Shown: positions 19,107 through 31,413 of the stretch, piece after piece | Layout: every line of letters begins with the position of its first letter | How positions within the stretch are numbered: the stretch's first letter is position 1 | Assembly (NCBI GenBank): GCA_907165275.2 | Contig: OU015678.1 | Coordinates: forward strand, 1,984,001-2,048,000 | Source: Zygaena filipendulae | Lineage: Eukaryota; Arthropoda; Insecta; Lepidoptera; Zygaenidae | Reading direction: 5' to 3' | Length of the DNA: 64,000 bases | Made by a program: the position numbers and the translations under genes | The notes under the pieces: model-generated | Database searches by the model: none | Seen by the model: the letters and a program-made list of their open reading frames with translations, nothing else | What the model was told of the DNA's origin: nothing

Positions 19107-19670
19107 AGTGTGACCAGATTTATCAGAATTATGTGATTTTAGCAGAATTAGGTGTAGAATTTGGAACTTAGCAGATTGTGTCGCAGATCTGAAAAGATCT
19201 TATAAAATTTGAATCTTAGAAAAGCTCCGCAGAAAATTAGCAGGATTAGTCATTGATAAATTATTAAAGTTTTTAGATTTTCGCGTTTTGAGCACATTAT
19301 ATTTTGTAAATTACGCGGGATTTGAACGCAATGTTGATAAATTGTTATCTGTGTTTCAATTAGTAGTTGCGCTAGAGATGTTTAAATCGTTCTACAAATC
19401 GTTAATAATATCCGATTTCTCTTACTGCACTGGCAACTCTTTGTCGTTGTGTCGTACCCATGCGTTAGTATAATGAAAAAAAAAAAAAATATGACCAAAA
19501 CTAATAAATATTCTCAAATGATATTTGCGGTTTTTTATTATATCTATATATTAGTGCATATTAATTATAATTAACATAGGTACATAAAATTAATAAAAAA
19601 TTAGCACACTTTAGCAGAATTTAGACGAGCGGCCGGCTAGCATAATTTTCACTTTAAATCTGGTCACACT
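19107..19670. mobile_element. DNA transposon remnant/MITE with AGTGTGACCAGATTTA ends
   Basis: The left end AGTGTGACCAGATTTA has its inverted complement TAAATCTGGTCACACT at the right end, 564 bp apart. The flanks are GACTAGTGC on both sides (19098-19106 and 19671-19679), a 9-bp perfect direct repeat. If the ends are taken as CAGTG..., the duplication is 7 bp, closer to the hAT style. No transposase is encoded. The interior is AT-rich, with a 70-bp block (19264-19333) that recurs at 34932-35001. Confidence 0.82.
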
Positions 19671-19679
19671 GACTAGTGC

Positions 19680-21977
19680 TAATGCCCGCTGGGTCACGGA
19701 GTCACGAGTGTCGATAAACGTAGGTTAAAAAAATTGTGTTTCACTATAACTTACGGATTTTATTTGTTCTTCTGATATCTTAAAGGGTGAGTTAATCACT
19801 AGTTATCATTATTCTACTCTTTTTTCTCTATTTACATGCATATGCGTTTTAAATAGAGTATTTTCTGAATTATTGTATAAAAAAAAACTTGTCTACGCCG
19901 CCGGCTCGCGGCCGCGCGAAATCGTAAGATATTCCGAAAACAGGTTCTCCTGCTGCTTTGGTTTTATTTAAAGTTTTACGATTTTTCTCCTTTACTCACT
20001 TAACACGATGTTATTCATTTTGTGATAATACTAAAATACTTGGAGAAACAAATGCGTTTTGAAAAATATTTTTTTACCCGCACACATTTTTATTTTTTAA
20101 CATTCTGTTACCAATATGTAACATATTGTCCTGGTAGATTTATAATATTTGAACTTCAACACCTTTGAGTTTTTATCCGGTTAAATTCATTACATAATTA
20201 TTAGGTAGGTATCTACCACAAAACTTATTTATGAAATAAAAATATTCATTAAATTCAAAAGGCAAATTTTTGTTGCCTTTGAACTAGATAATTATGTTAT
20301 CACACATTTTGCAGGTAAATATGTCTAAATATACCTACCTATCAGGTTCACGTATGACTAATATTTATTTTATGTGTTATAGCGTGGCATATTTTCATAT
20401 TAGCACATCTTACATAGGTATTAGGTTTTACATATTATGTATGTAGGTACATGGTAGGTACATACCTACCTACGATATTAACGGATAGAGCCAGGTAGGT
20501 AATTTTAAGATTGTTCAAACCTAACTCAGAATTTACAATTTGATTACATGGTCCATTAATTACTAATTACGTAACATGCTTAGCGCGGAGGGGTTTGTGC
20601 CGAATCTCAGCCAATCTCACGTGGGGGGAAAGGGGAGTCTCGGCAAATATCACGTAATTTGTACGCAAGAAACAGTGTAAAATCTGCATGGATTTTATTA
20701 TACAGTAACATAATAAAATATGTTTCTCTATTAAAATATCGTTGAATTGTCCACTATAATATTTATCACGGTTATGCTAAAAATAATCAAATAAATTATG
20801 TTTTTTTTTAAATAGATCCAACGAAATCATGTACTTGACTGTTTTTTTTTAATTAACTACACGAAAAAATAGGTAGGTACATACTCGATTTGAAAATATC
20901 CCGTGAGATAGCGGATTTGAAAAATCGTCAAAATCGCGCCACCCAATTAATGGATGCCCCTTTACTGACAGTAAAGGCTAGTTCACAGTAAATAACAGTG
21001 GGAATCGCGTAGAGAGATGAGAGACGAGGCAGTGTCGGTGCGCATACAATTTAGGTACTAAGAGGCATAGCTGTTCATTGTTTGTTAAATACCTACTCTA
21101 GGATTCCGATTATCTGCAGAAAAGTGCCTTTGTGTTAAACACCGTACATATTTAATTAATGATGATGATGATTCCAGGAAATAGGCAATAGCACCGTCGC
21201 GTCGTCGCACTCAGAGATTAACAGTTCGATTTTCAAATTTCACATTTCTACCAACAACAGTACCAACATTTGAAAATGAAACCGCTAAAGTACCGGTCTA
21301 ATCCTAATTATTTAAATTTTTCTAAACGCAGCGAACGAAAATTTTAATTCTGCTAATAAATTTAATTTTTGAAACCTGCAACCCAAGTTTTTTGTTACAG
21401 TCTCTTTTCTTGGGAAAATTTCTGTCCGAACACTGTTTAATGTAAAACAACACATTTTGATATCAGTGCGGAAAGTGTGTCAAATCCTTCGCGAGGCTCG
21501 ACTGGTGTTAACTCGAGCCAACAGCGAAGGTTAACTCGGTCAGTCAGTTGCAAGAAAATGTCCTTATTACCAAAACAATAAAATATGCGTATCACATACG
21601 ACAAGAAAATAATTTAAAATACCGAAAAAGATAGTAAAAAATATTTTTTGCATTTCATGCAGAAAGGGTTAAAATAAAAGTACTAAGTTGGTAACTAGTT
21701 AAGTTAAAAATTATAGGGCTAAAGTGATTTCATCTTATGAGGTTTTAATTATTCGTTTTTCAACCTATTAAACCCATTAAAAAAATATACTGATAAACAA
21801 AGTAGGTAGTTCAGAAAAGATTAACTTTTCGCACGTATATAACGGCTATAGAAACGGGATATTTTTCGAGCATTATTAAAATGCGCGGGCGCAGGTGGAC
21901 GCGCAAGAATCGCTTTTAATCGGTAAATTGTGCAGATTTCTTCGTGATTTTCTTCCACTGTAAACCTTTATTATCTT
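19680..21977. other. Intergenic, no gene seen
   Basis: AT-rich DNA with many short TAGGTAGGTACCTACC-like tracts. No exon with supporting splice sites was found. A segment near 21470-21555 starting GTGCGGAAAGTGTGTCAAA resembles 25826-25940 and 26080-26100, so a degenerate unnamed repeat is present. Confidence 0.45.
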
Positions 21978-22497
21978 CTAGCTGTGCCCCACGGTTTCAC
22001 CCGCGGTAATTTCGGAGTTCCGGCGGGAATTCCGGGATAAAAAGTACCCTATGTCCTTCTCTGTATCCCTGAAACCGTGCATGCCAAATTTTATCCAAAT
22101 CCGTTCAGCCGTTTTTGCGTGATTGAGTAACAAACATCCAAACATCCACACTTTTACATTTATAATATTAGTACGATTAGTTGTTCCCCGCGGTTTCACC
22201 CGCGTTAGTTTCGGAGATCCCGCGGGTATTCCGAGATAAAAATACTTACCACCCTATATTTTCTCTGTACTTACCCTTGACAACGTGTAGGTAGTAGGCA
22301 AAATTTAATGTAGATTCTTCCGCGTTAATTTCGGAGTTCCCGTGAGAATTCCGGCATAAAAAGTAATTTATGTCCTTCTCTGTACCCCTGACAACGTGTA
22401 TGCAAAATTTCGTGGTAATCGGTTGAGCCGTTAAGCCGTGAAAGCGTAACAAACAAACAAACAAACTCACTTTCGCATTTATAAACATTAGTTAGGA
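21978..22497 (-). mobile_element. Two head-to-tail Helitron-like repeats
   Basis: The first copy spans 21978-22176 (CTAG through ...AATATTAGTACGA). The second starts at once at 22177 (TTAGTTGTTCCCCGCGG) and ends at 22497 (...ACATTAGTTAGGA). On the minus strand, the 3' end of one abuts the 5' TC of the other with no spacer. The second is itself two fused units. Confidence 0.75.
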
Positions 22498-22849
22498 TAA
22501 GACGGTGCTAGTTGATTTTAGCTTGTAAAAAATAATCCCAATAAACAAAAAATACAGACGCCCTCACGCGCCAACCATGGATCATGGGTCCTTGGAGTTG
22601 GAAAATCAAGAACCATAACATAACATCGCTTAACGTGTTACTAAAAATTGCCTATAGCGGATACATTGTAAGAAAATTTTAATATTTTAAACACGTCTCG
22701 AATGTAAAATTAGTGCCACGAGATAAGGACTTGCTTGACTCAGACCGAACCTATACTACATACCTATATATTTTAACTATTTATGTGTATTTTTGTTGGT
22801 CTTAGTACCTACTACCAATCGAATGCTTAATATCCTGGTAATGCGCATA

Positions 22850-23036
22850 ATATGCGAATGTGCAATTCATTATATAGAACGTCTTTGGCGAATGTGTGTT
22901 TGTTTGTTTACGCTTTCACCGATCGTCATGAAATGTTTACACGTTGTCAGGGGTACATGAAAGGAAATGGGGTACCTACCTACCTACTTCTCATCCCGGA
23001 ATTCCCGCAGAAACTCCGAAGTAAATGGGAATAGCT
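22850..23036 (+). mobile_element. Helitron-like repeat, plus strand, degenerate
   Basis: Contains CATGAAATGTTTACACGTTG, TCCCGGAATTCCCGCAGAA and a damaged 3' end. The CCGCGG hairpin has been lost. Confidence 0.55.
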
Positions 23037-23109
23037 AACATAATATTTATTATCTATACATAAATGCGAATACATACATTATTCCAAAAAAATACAGCCT
23101 TACAGTCGA

Positions 23110-23240
23110 TTTTAAAAACAAAACTGCTGCACACGTTCATTAAATTAATTTTAATCGAAATTTAACTAAATTAATTAAATTAGTTATTAAACGCGAATTT
23201 ACTTCAATTTAATGAACGACTCTGAGTGCGGCCGTAAAAT
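23110..23240. mobile_element. Degenerate half of the hairpin MITE (GCCGCACTC family)
   Basis: The right end reads GAACGACTCTGAGTGCGGCCG, matching the ends of the elements at 43148-43385 and 60858-61094. The left arm is eroded. Confidence 0.55.
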
Positions 23241-23386
23241 ATTAGAATTAATTTACCTACAAAGTAGGTACCCTAAACCCTTTACCCTTTTCTGTATCGG
23301 GACCATCGGTTGATTAAAAAAGGTAATATTATACATAATATACAGTATACAAGTGTTAATGTTATTTCGTGGTTCTTTCGCATTTA

Positions 23387-23754
23387 TACAACTTGTTAAT
23401 GAATTGACTGAAATCTAAAAAGTAGTTTGTTCAGAATCGACTTCCGAATCGATCTAGATTTTAATATAGGTTATATTTTTTCATTTTTACTAGCCCATGT
23501 CTAAAATTAATAATACAATATTAGCAAAAAAAAAACGAATCGGTCATTGACACGTAGGTGCGGGCATAGCGCTTGAAATTTCGTAGATAGGTCACCTCTA
23601 AATAGTATTATATAATCTGTGTCTAATGTTGAATAACTTTTAGACAATACTATTTATTTTTTCGACATAGAGTATAATTATTTTAATCATATTATTGTAA
23701 TTTTTTTTAAATGAGGTGTATCAGGTTTTTGGTCAATTCATTAACACGTTGTAT
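23387..23754. mobile_element. MITE with ATACAACGTGTTAATGAATT ends, inverted copy
   Basis: Left end ATACAACTTGTTAATGAATT, right end TTAACACGTTGTAT. The body matches 7339-7628 in reverse. Slightly expanded in its middle. Confidence 0.75.
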
Positions 23755-24203
23755 AATTATATTATAATATTAGTATAATTAGTATGGATGAATTTTTATA
23801 CCGGGTGGCGCCACGCGCCAGCTTGACCCCTGTAAAGGCCTCAAAAAGATTTTCTCGACGATATTGTAGTTTTGTTAGTGACCTTAACACCGTTGAACTG
23901 AGGGCATACAGTAGGTATACAGGGAATTTGGTTGGTTCAACATTCTGAATGTCTCCCCCTATCCCATCTTAATTGGTCTGTCGCATTAATAAATAATCCG
24001 TTCGTACGCATCTTTATTATAGTCACTGTTAAGGGGCTATGTTGAAACTTGAAGAAAAAAATATGTATTATATAAATATGTATGTATGCCTGGTATTTCT
24101 ATGATTGTGGTGCTCAATAAAGTGCTCTTCATTCATTCATTATTTTGTATTACTACATAGTAAAAAAAACTGATTCTTAAAAGCCTCAAAAAATTATAAA
24201 GTA
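23755..24203. other. Intergenic, no gene seen
   Basis: No exon or clear repeat boundary identified. Contains a GGGTGGCGCCACGCGCCAGC stretch at about 23805-23825 of unknown origin. Confidence 0.4.
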
Positions 24204-24526
24204 CTAGCTGTTCTCCGCGGTTTCACCCGCGGCAATTTCGGAGTTCCCGCGGGAATTCCGGGATAAAAAGTACCCAAGGTCACTCAGGATCACTGTAGCT
24301 TCCTGTAAGTGAAAGAATTTTCACAATCGGTTCAGTAGATCCAGAGATACCTGTTCCGCGCATATTCACCCGCGGTAATTTCGGAGTTCCCGCGGGAATT
24401 CCGGATTACAATATAGCCTATATTAATCAGTTATAATGATGAAATCTGTACAGGACTAATTTTTGAGCCAATTCAAAACAAACATACTTACATACAAACC
24501 TTTCCTCTTTATAATATTAGTATAGA
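24204..24526 (-). mobile_element. Composite Helitron-like repeat
   Basis: Starts CTAGCTGTTCTCCGCGGTTT and ends ...ATAATATTAGTATAGA. A second CACCCGCGGTAATTTCGGAG module at 24368 shows one copy inserted in, or fused with, another. Confidence 0.7.
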
Positions 24527-24739
24527 CTAAGTATTATTATTATTACTATACTTATATAAAGTGTTTCTCGCCGCAATATCGCCATTGCTTCGTGTTATCT
24601 TTAACATTATTTATTTAACGCCATAGCCCCTTATTTTATGCGCACAGATGGGTGACTCTGACTCGTGATTCATTTACTTACTAAGAATGATCCACACGTG
24701 ACTGGGTTCTCTGACGGTCTCAGCTTTCGATATAGTATA

Positions 24740-25212
24740 CTAGCTACTCCCCACGGATTCGCCCGTGTAGATTTCGGAGTTTCATAAAAGTACGCTACCT
24801 AGGTCCTTTTCTATACCAATAGGCCCTGACAACGTGCATGCAAAATTTCACGATGATTTTTAGGCTTGAAAGTGAATAGACAACAGACAGACAGAGTTAC
24901 TCTCGTATTTTTAATATTATACCAGCTGTCCCCCGCGGTTTCACCCGCGGCAATTTCGGAGTTCCCGTGGAAGTTTTGGCATAAAAAGTAGGTACCTTAT
25001 TATGTCACTCAGGATTAGAATTTTCAAAAACGGTTCAGTAGATCCAGACTCCAGAGACTACCCCCTACAACGTCACAAACTCACAATTCACAAACTCACA
25101 AACTTTACCTCTTCATACTATTAGTATACTAGCTGATCTCAATGGTTTCACACCCGTTAATTTCGGAGTCTCCGCGGGAAATAGCAATTTCATAGAAAGT
25201 ACCCTTTTTGTT
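24740..25212 (-). mobile_element. Run of three Helitron-like repeats
   Basis: Starts at about 24740 (CTAGCTACTCCCCACGG), 24923 (CAGCTGTCCCCCGCGG) and 25128 (CTAGCTGATCTCAATGG). All are in the same orientation, each beginning where the previous one ends in an AATATTA-type tail. The third is truncated. Confidence 0.65.
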
Positions 25213-26724
25213 GCGACACGCTTTGTGTGCTTTTTTTGTTATTTCATATTAACGGTTGTCGCAATGAATAAAGTTTATTTCATTTCATTCATATACATAT
25301 TCTATATTCTTTTCTACACCTGAAAATGTATGCACAACACAAAACTATGGCATTTCGTGATTCTTTTCGATATGCTGCCTCTCGGTGTTGAAATGATCTT
25401 CCTTCGCCCTGTCGTCCTTTGAAATAGTAGATTGTGTCACAAGGTATTAAAATTGTATTTTTAAGGTGAGGGCGTTATTTTGGAGTGAAGGATTCTAGAG
25501 TAGAATCCCGAGCGCAGAGAGGGATTCTTATATAGAATACTGAACGGAGAGAGGGATTCCAAGGAAATCGCCAGAGGAAAAAATGAGTGGTACACTCTAC
25601 TTTTCATCCCCCTCTATGAGAAAATGTAACAAGAAATCGCTTAAATTTTTTTTTTGTTTGAGGCGCGAGTCTCACCGGCCAGTACTTTATTCATACAATT
25701 TGTGCAGTATTTGACGTTCGACCTCCTTGGTCGTCTCTGGCGATAGACATTAAAAGTTTCATATTCCAAATTCACAACTTATTATTACCCGCTATTTAGC
25801 GGGTTAATAGTATATTTCATTATAAGTGCGGAAAGCCTGTCATTGCAAAGAGTTCCGACAAATGTCTACCCGAGCCGAGGCGCAGCCGAAGGTGAGGGTT
25901 GACAGTCGGAACTAGTTGCAATGACGGTTCCGCACGTGTACTGAACAACTATTTTTAATACAGTTACGAAAAAATTAAGCAATTTAATAAAATATCAAAA
26001 ACACAACAAACTCAACTAAGTTCCAACTGTGATCAAGAGATGGCGCTAGTCGTATTAGTAATGCGAAACCTACGTTTCGCAATGCAAAAAGTGTGTCAAA
26101 GTCGTGTTGCCATTTTTGACAGTTGGCAAAGAGAACGCACGAGTTCGGGAAAGGCAAACAAAAAGCTCGAGTATGTAATAGCCCACATCCCGAACGCTAA
26201 ACGTCTCTGCAATACGCCACTTTTTGAGCAACTGTATTAAAAAATGGATTTCAGTACAACTTTTAGTCGCACTTATTGAAGGGAACCTAAACGTACTACT
26301 TTAGGTGCACTTATATGCGAATAAAATATCAGTTTTGAATAGATGGGATGAAAACGGTGTTTAAGCCCTCCTTTATGTTTAACGGGGCTAAACTTTAGTT
26401 ATTCTTCTGAGGGGCTAAATGAGGTGGCGGGGCGGGGTGGTCACCCAAACTGTATCTAGATACATGTTTATGTGTTATTTTGGGTTTATTATAATAATTT
26501 TGTTTTATAATTGTATGTACAGAATTAATTTCATCGCCTATATTTTATTAACTAGATTTTCCTTGTGTATGCTATGTATTGTACCATTTATAATTATGTA
26601 TTGTATCCAGTATCGTATAGGTATATCGCACCTATTATGTCATTTTATTATGAATTGATTATGTAGAGATTATGTACTATAATCAGATTACTAAGTAACC
26701 GGGTCCGAGACGTCACGTACTAGT
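25213..26724. other. Intergenic, no gene seen
   Basis: Includes an A/G-rich stretch (25490-25600) with two GAGAGAGGGATTC-like repeats, and an unnamed repeat around 25820-26240 with GTGCGGAAAGCCTGTCATTG. No supported exon. Confidence 0.4.
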
Positions 26725-27190
26725 ATACAACGTGTTAATGAATTATTATCTGAAAAGCTGATACGCCCCATTAAAAAAAAAAACAATAATATGATTAAAA
26801 TAGGACTGAAAATCAGTGGATTCGCTGAGTCCCATCTCCTTTTTGCCGCACCAAATATTATATCATACTATTCTGTAACTTTTACTGTAATTATGTGATG
26901 GTGAATAAAAATTTATTTTATTTTATTTCATTTTAAAATATATTTTATGTCGAAAAAATTTATACTTTAAAAATTATTCAACATTAGTTTGGAGGTGACC
27001 TATCTACGAAATTCCAAGCGCTACGCCCGCGCCTACCGGTTCGAATTTTTTTGCTGCGGGCGGCGTACGCGCCAAATATTGTATTATAAATAATTTAGAC
27101 ATGGGCTAGTAAAAATGAAAAAAATTAACCTATACTAAAACATAGTGCGATCAATTCGCTAGTTGATTCTGAGCAAACTACTTTCTAGTA
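26725..27190. mobile_element. MITE with ATACAACGTGTTAATGAATT ends, right end lost
   Basis: The left end and body match 7339-7628. Extra sequence sits near 26810-26930. The right end stops at CAAACTACTTTCTAGT and is followed by unrelated DNA. Confidence 0.7.
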
Positions 27191-27788
27191 ACGTTGTTGT
27201 TATTTTTTAGTTTTGTATTTTATTGTAATTTTGGTTTTATAGTTTTTTTTTTCTTTTATTTTTATTTATTTTTACTGCGGTTCCGGCTGAAAACCAGCGT
27301 TGCCTCACACTGTTAAGTGTGACGGATAGCATTACATATATGCTGAGCCGAGACCATTTTGTCACCATTTTTGTACTGTCGAAGTTGTCATATTTTTGTT
27401 GGTTGGCGGATAAATTTCTTTTCTTTCTTCTTCTAAGCAAAATTTCGCGATGATAATAATTATGTTGAGTAGTTAAGACGTAAAAACGTAACAGACACGG
27501 TAACAGGATGGATAGATAACTATTTGTATAATGTACAACTATTGATATAGGTAACTAAATAAATATGAATCGTTTGATCAGTTTATATGTGATTGTATCG
27601 GATGTCTCTGGAAATAATCTTGTATCGATACAGTGGCGGTAACCGCGTTTCCTGTGCGAATAACAATAAAAATAATAATAAAACCAACTTGTGTCCAAGG
27701 TTGTATCGTGATTCGTGACACCGAGCTACCGTTCGTTGTAAACACAGGGTTAAGTTTACAATTGGGCTTTGTTGGGATTTACCAAATA
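27191..27788. other. Intergenic, no gene seen
   Basis: T-rich start, then a 64-codon open frame at 27633-27827 that runs into the next MITE. I see no domain and no splice support in it. Confidence 0.45.
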
Positions 27789-28112
27789 GGGATGTGGACT
27801 ACTTTTGAAAATCAAAATTCTAATTAGTCCGTCAGTTAGAAAATAAAAAAACAATAGACACGTATTTTTTGCTTTTTTAAATAAATTAAAATATACAGAG
27901 ATAAAGCGCATTAAAGTTTAGGGTGAGGGGGTCGTGATGTCACTAACCGCTAAAACCGCCATACAAACTGTCAGAATAGTAACGTCACGCGAAATTTCAA
28001 CTCAATGTATCGCCGTTATTTTTTGATTACGTAAAAAAAGAAAAAATACGTGTCCAATATTTTTTAATAATCTACAATACGGACTAAAAAATAAAAATTA
28101 GTCCACATGCCC
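27789..28112. mobile_element. MITE carrying paired CRE-like octamers
   Basis: The ends are GGGATGTGGACTA and TAGTCCACATGCCC. The interior contains two sites close to the TGACGTCA octamer (GTGATGTCACTAA near 27937 and GTAACGTCACGCG near 27980). The family also occurs at 9471-9920, 38930-39110, 56300-56575 and 62041-62410. No coding. Confidence 0.75.
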
Positions 28113-29810
28113 ATTACAATAGGTAGGTACATGGTACCGAAAGGTTCGGAAACTGCATGGTATACAGAAAAATGCTCAAATGCTGTAAGTGAATTTTCCT
28201 AGCCGGTAATCGAAGTTAAGGATTTAAATCCAATATTTTTTAATAATCTACAAGACGGACTAAAAAATAAAAATTACTCCACATGCCCATTCCGTTTGTG
28301 AAATTCTTACTTACTTACTCCACTCCACTACACAATTTTACCAATTCTTACGCATGAAAGTGTAAAAAAAATAAAGGAAACGGACCAAAACACTTTTTGC
28401 TCGTGTGTACATTTTAGCTTTCGTTGCTTGTTGGTTGCGGCACATATTGAAGGCACATTAATTATTTATTAATAGTGAGTAGAGATTGCTTCCCCAAACG
28501 GATATTGCGGTGTGCATCCTTCGGATGTTTGGGCTAATATAAAACCATACATACTAGGTACATATTATTACACATACAATACAAAATACAAATACGAAAA
28601 CCTCCGCCGTGTCTTTCTGTCTTTATGTTCGCGATAAACTCAAAAACTACAGAAAGGCCTTTTGTACACTTAGTGAGCAATAAATACTTGAATACTTGAA
28701 AGGCTTTTAATGCGATCTTCACTAATAGATAGAGTGATTCATGAAAAGGGTATAAATATAATATTTATATTGTCAAGGTTTTGTGTAAACTGGTTGAAAT
28801 ATCATAACGATAATAGGTGAATCTAGGTCGACTTTATACGTTTTACATCGTAACTGTTCTCATTTTGAGACCTGCACTGTGTTAAGTTTATTTATTTATT
28901 TAATTCTATATTGCACATAAAATAACAATGTTACAGTACCTAAAGAAAAAGGAGAAAGCAAATGGCGGTCTTATCGCATAGTTGCGATCTCTTCCAGACA
29001 ACCAATTATGTGAAAGGACAAACAAAAATACATAGACACGGGTGGTTGGGTAAAGCATTCCAAACATTATACTATGTAAATATATACCATATACCATAAG
29101 TAAGTTAAGTTTATTCAAGCTTCGACTCGCTCTTGGCTGCAGCTATCGGATAGCCACCATGTTCTGCGCCTTGAGCAAGCAATAGGTTCTCGCGAGGAAA
29201 TCACGTTTTTTGCTCGGGGAGTCAACCTCACTGAAAAACGCAGTCTATACATATTAATACAATCTTTAACTGGACGAAAAAGAGAAGTAGTTAGTTTAGT
29301 TTCAAGGTCACCAATATTCCGAATTTTCAGGCATCAATTTGTCGGATATTTACATAATGTCTTTCCACCATTATAAGCTATAGCCAAACCGGTAGCGTTC
29401 ATTATGACGTCATCTATATTTGAATCAACAATTGTATTTATTCTTCCTTTGATTGTTATTGAAAAAGGTTTCGAACCGCCCATTGTCTTCGTCTTGAACC
29501 GTCTATCAAATCGTCATGTCTGTAGCTCTGTTTGTCTTCGTGCTGCCGAACTATGAAGTCATGCCAGTGTATTGTTGAATGTATACAGAGAGCAAGTACA
29601 ATAGAAAAATAAACTGCTTTTCTCCAAAAGGGCTTTGAGCATTAATCCTAATCGGCTCTTTCGCCTCGTTCATATTCAAGTCTTCATTTCACGTGTTGCT
29701 GTTAAAACTTAAAACTATTTCTGAACATGTCTATCAAAGTCAAACAATTTTGGCTGTTGCTAGTCGTCCACCAAACGGACGAATGATAACCGTCCGCTAA
29801 TCGCCAAATA
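28113..29810. other. Intergenic, no gene seen
   Basis: Holds a second fragment of the CRE-bearing MITE (about 28230-28292) and a Helitron 5'-part remnant (28535-28720, CGATAAACTCAAAAACTACAG). The rest is unassigned. No exon seen. Confidence 0.4.
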
Positions 29811-30171
29811 TACAGGGTGTAAAAAGACCGGCGACATAACCGCTAGTAATCCATATAAAATAGTAATTGAAGTTATTCTGCAGTAAAAATATTGTTGGGA
29901 AATGTTGTATTTTTAGGTTAAAAAAAAATTACAGCGCGCAATGTACTCGCAAATCTACACCGCAATATAACTACCTACACAATAACTACCAAGTTACTTT
30001 AGAAAAAATATTGGTCACGTGATAAACTACAAAAATATGCAATAAGTAGAACAAAATTTACGAATGTGTGAGGCTTAATAAGTATCTTGAAAACCGTTGA
30101 TTTCCCAGCTGAATTTCCACGTCTAAAATGTTCGTAGTGGTGTAGGAAATGAGGTTTTCTGACATCCTGTA
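29811..30171. mobile_element. TA-flanked element with TACAGGRTGT ends
   Basis: Left end TACAGGGTGT, right end ACATCCTGTA (inverted), TA on both outer sides. A 361-bp noncoding element of Tc1/mariner style by its target, family uncertain. Confidence 0.6.
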
Positions 30172-31122
30172 TAGATCTTTCCTAACGTTCTTTTAAAAAA
30201 AAAATTTCGGAGTCCCCGCGGGAATTCCGGAATAAAATTATAAAAAGTACCCTATGTCACCCAGGAACACTAGTTTTCTATTGGTGGGATAATTTTTAAA
30301 ATCGGATGAGTAGTTTTTGAGTTTATTCATTACAAGCAAACAAAAAATTGAATCTTTTTATAATATTAGTACTTATAGCTAGACTGAAGAGAAGTCTAAA
30401 TGACTAAAATCTTTGCACTTTTCATCAATGCATAGTTTTTTTTATTTGAAATTCTCTTAGTTGAGTAATACCTAAAAGAAATTATCATACTTTCACTGCT
30501 CTGCAGTTTGCGATCAACAACGTCTATACATATATCTCCGCATAAGATATTTATAGATATGTATGTACAGTGTTTGCCTTAACAACAAGGGTTGCCATCT
30601 TTTTTTTTTGAAATATAGTGTTTTTCGTAAACTGATGCAAAAATATAAATACGTAAAACCTACACCCTACGTTTTTTTTTAATTATTATTTTCAATCAAA
30701 TTTCATTATAAACTTATTAAAGTGTTAAAATATGTGTATTAGTTTGTTACTGCTTGTCTGATTATTATTATATTTTGTTTTAATATTACACGTTATTATT
30801 TCTATAGGTACCCACACCCACCCACAGGTTTTTTATGTTCCGCTAATTGTGCCGGTGTGTGTAGTTGGGAAATATAGGGAAAAAATTGCACCTACATATT
30901 AATTTTTGATCATTATGTATCGGGCAGCATTCATCTACAAATTATTGCTAGTTTGAAAGTTGACGTTTTGTTGCCGTTATAGTATGCGTTTCGTTTTGAA
31001 ATCCCCCGTGCTGCGCTGCGGGTACGTTCCAGACTAGTTACAGTTAGTATAAAAAAGCGTGACAGTTGGATTAGGGACTAAAATATAGTATAATATGTTG
31101 TATTTTATTTTTCTGTAATATA
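30172..31122. other. Intergenic with a 5'-truncated Helitron-like repeat
   Basis: 30205-30385 holds TTTCGGAGTCCCCGCGGGAA to ATAATATTAGTACT, a Helitron lacking its CTAG end. The remainder shows no gene. Confidence 0.45.
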
Positions 31123-31413
31123 CTAGAAGCGCCCCGCGGTTTCACCCACATGAGTTTTAGTTCAGGAATCCCACAGGAACACCAAAGTAGCAGTAGCAGT
31201 AGCAGTGAAACTTTTGTCAAAATCGGTCCACCGTTTCGGAGATTCACCCGCGTGAGTTTCGGAATTCCTGCAGGAACTCAAAACTTCTTTTATAAAAACC
31301 TTGTCCTGACAATAACGAACACAAAAAAAAGATTTATCCAATTTGGTGCAGTGGTTTGGAAGTTATACGCTTATCATCACATTTGGCGATTCTTTTTTAT
31401 TTATATAGATAGA
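31123..31413 (-). mobile_element. Helitron-like repeat
   Basis: Starts CTAGAAGCGCCCCGCGGTTT and ends ...TTTATATAGATAGA, immediately against the larger Helitron at 31414. Contains an AGTAGC triplet run (31189-31206). Confidence 0.7.

Noticed and set aside
26419..26658. 79-codon hydrophobic frame
   Set aside because: Low-complexity AT-rich hydrophobic translation typical of random AT-rich DNA; no start context or partner exon.
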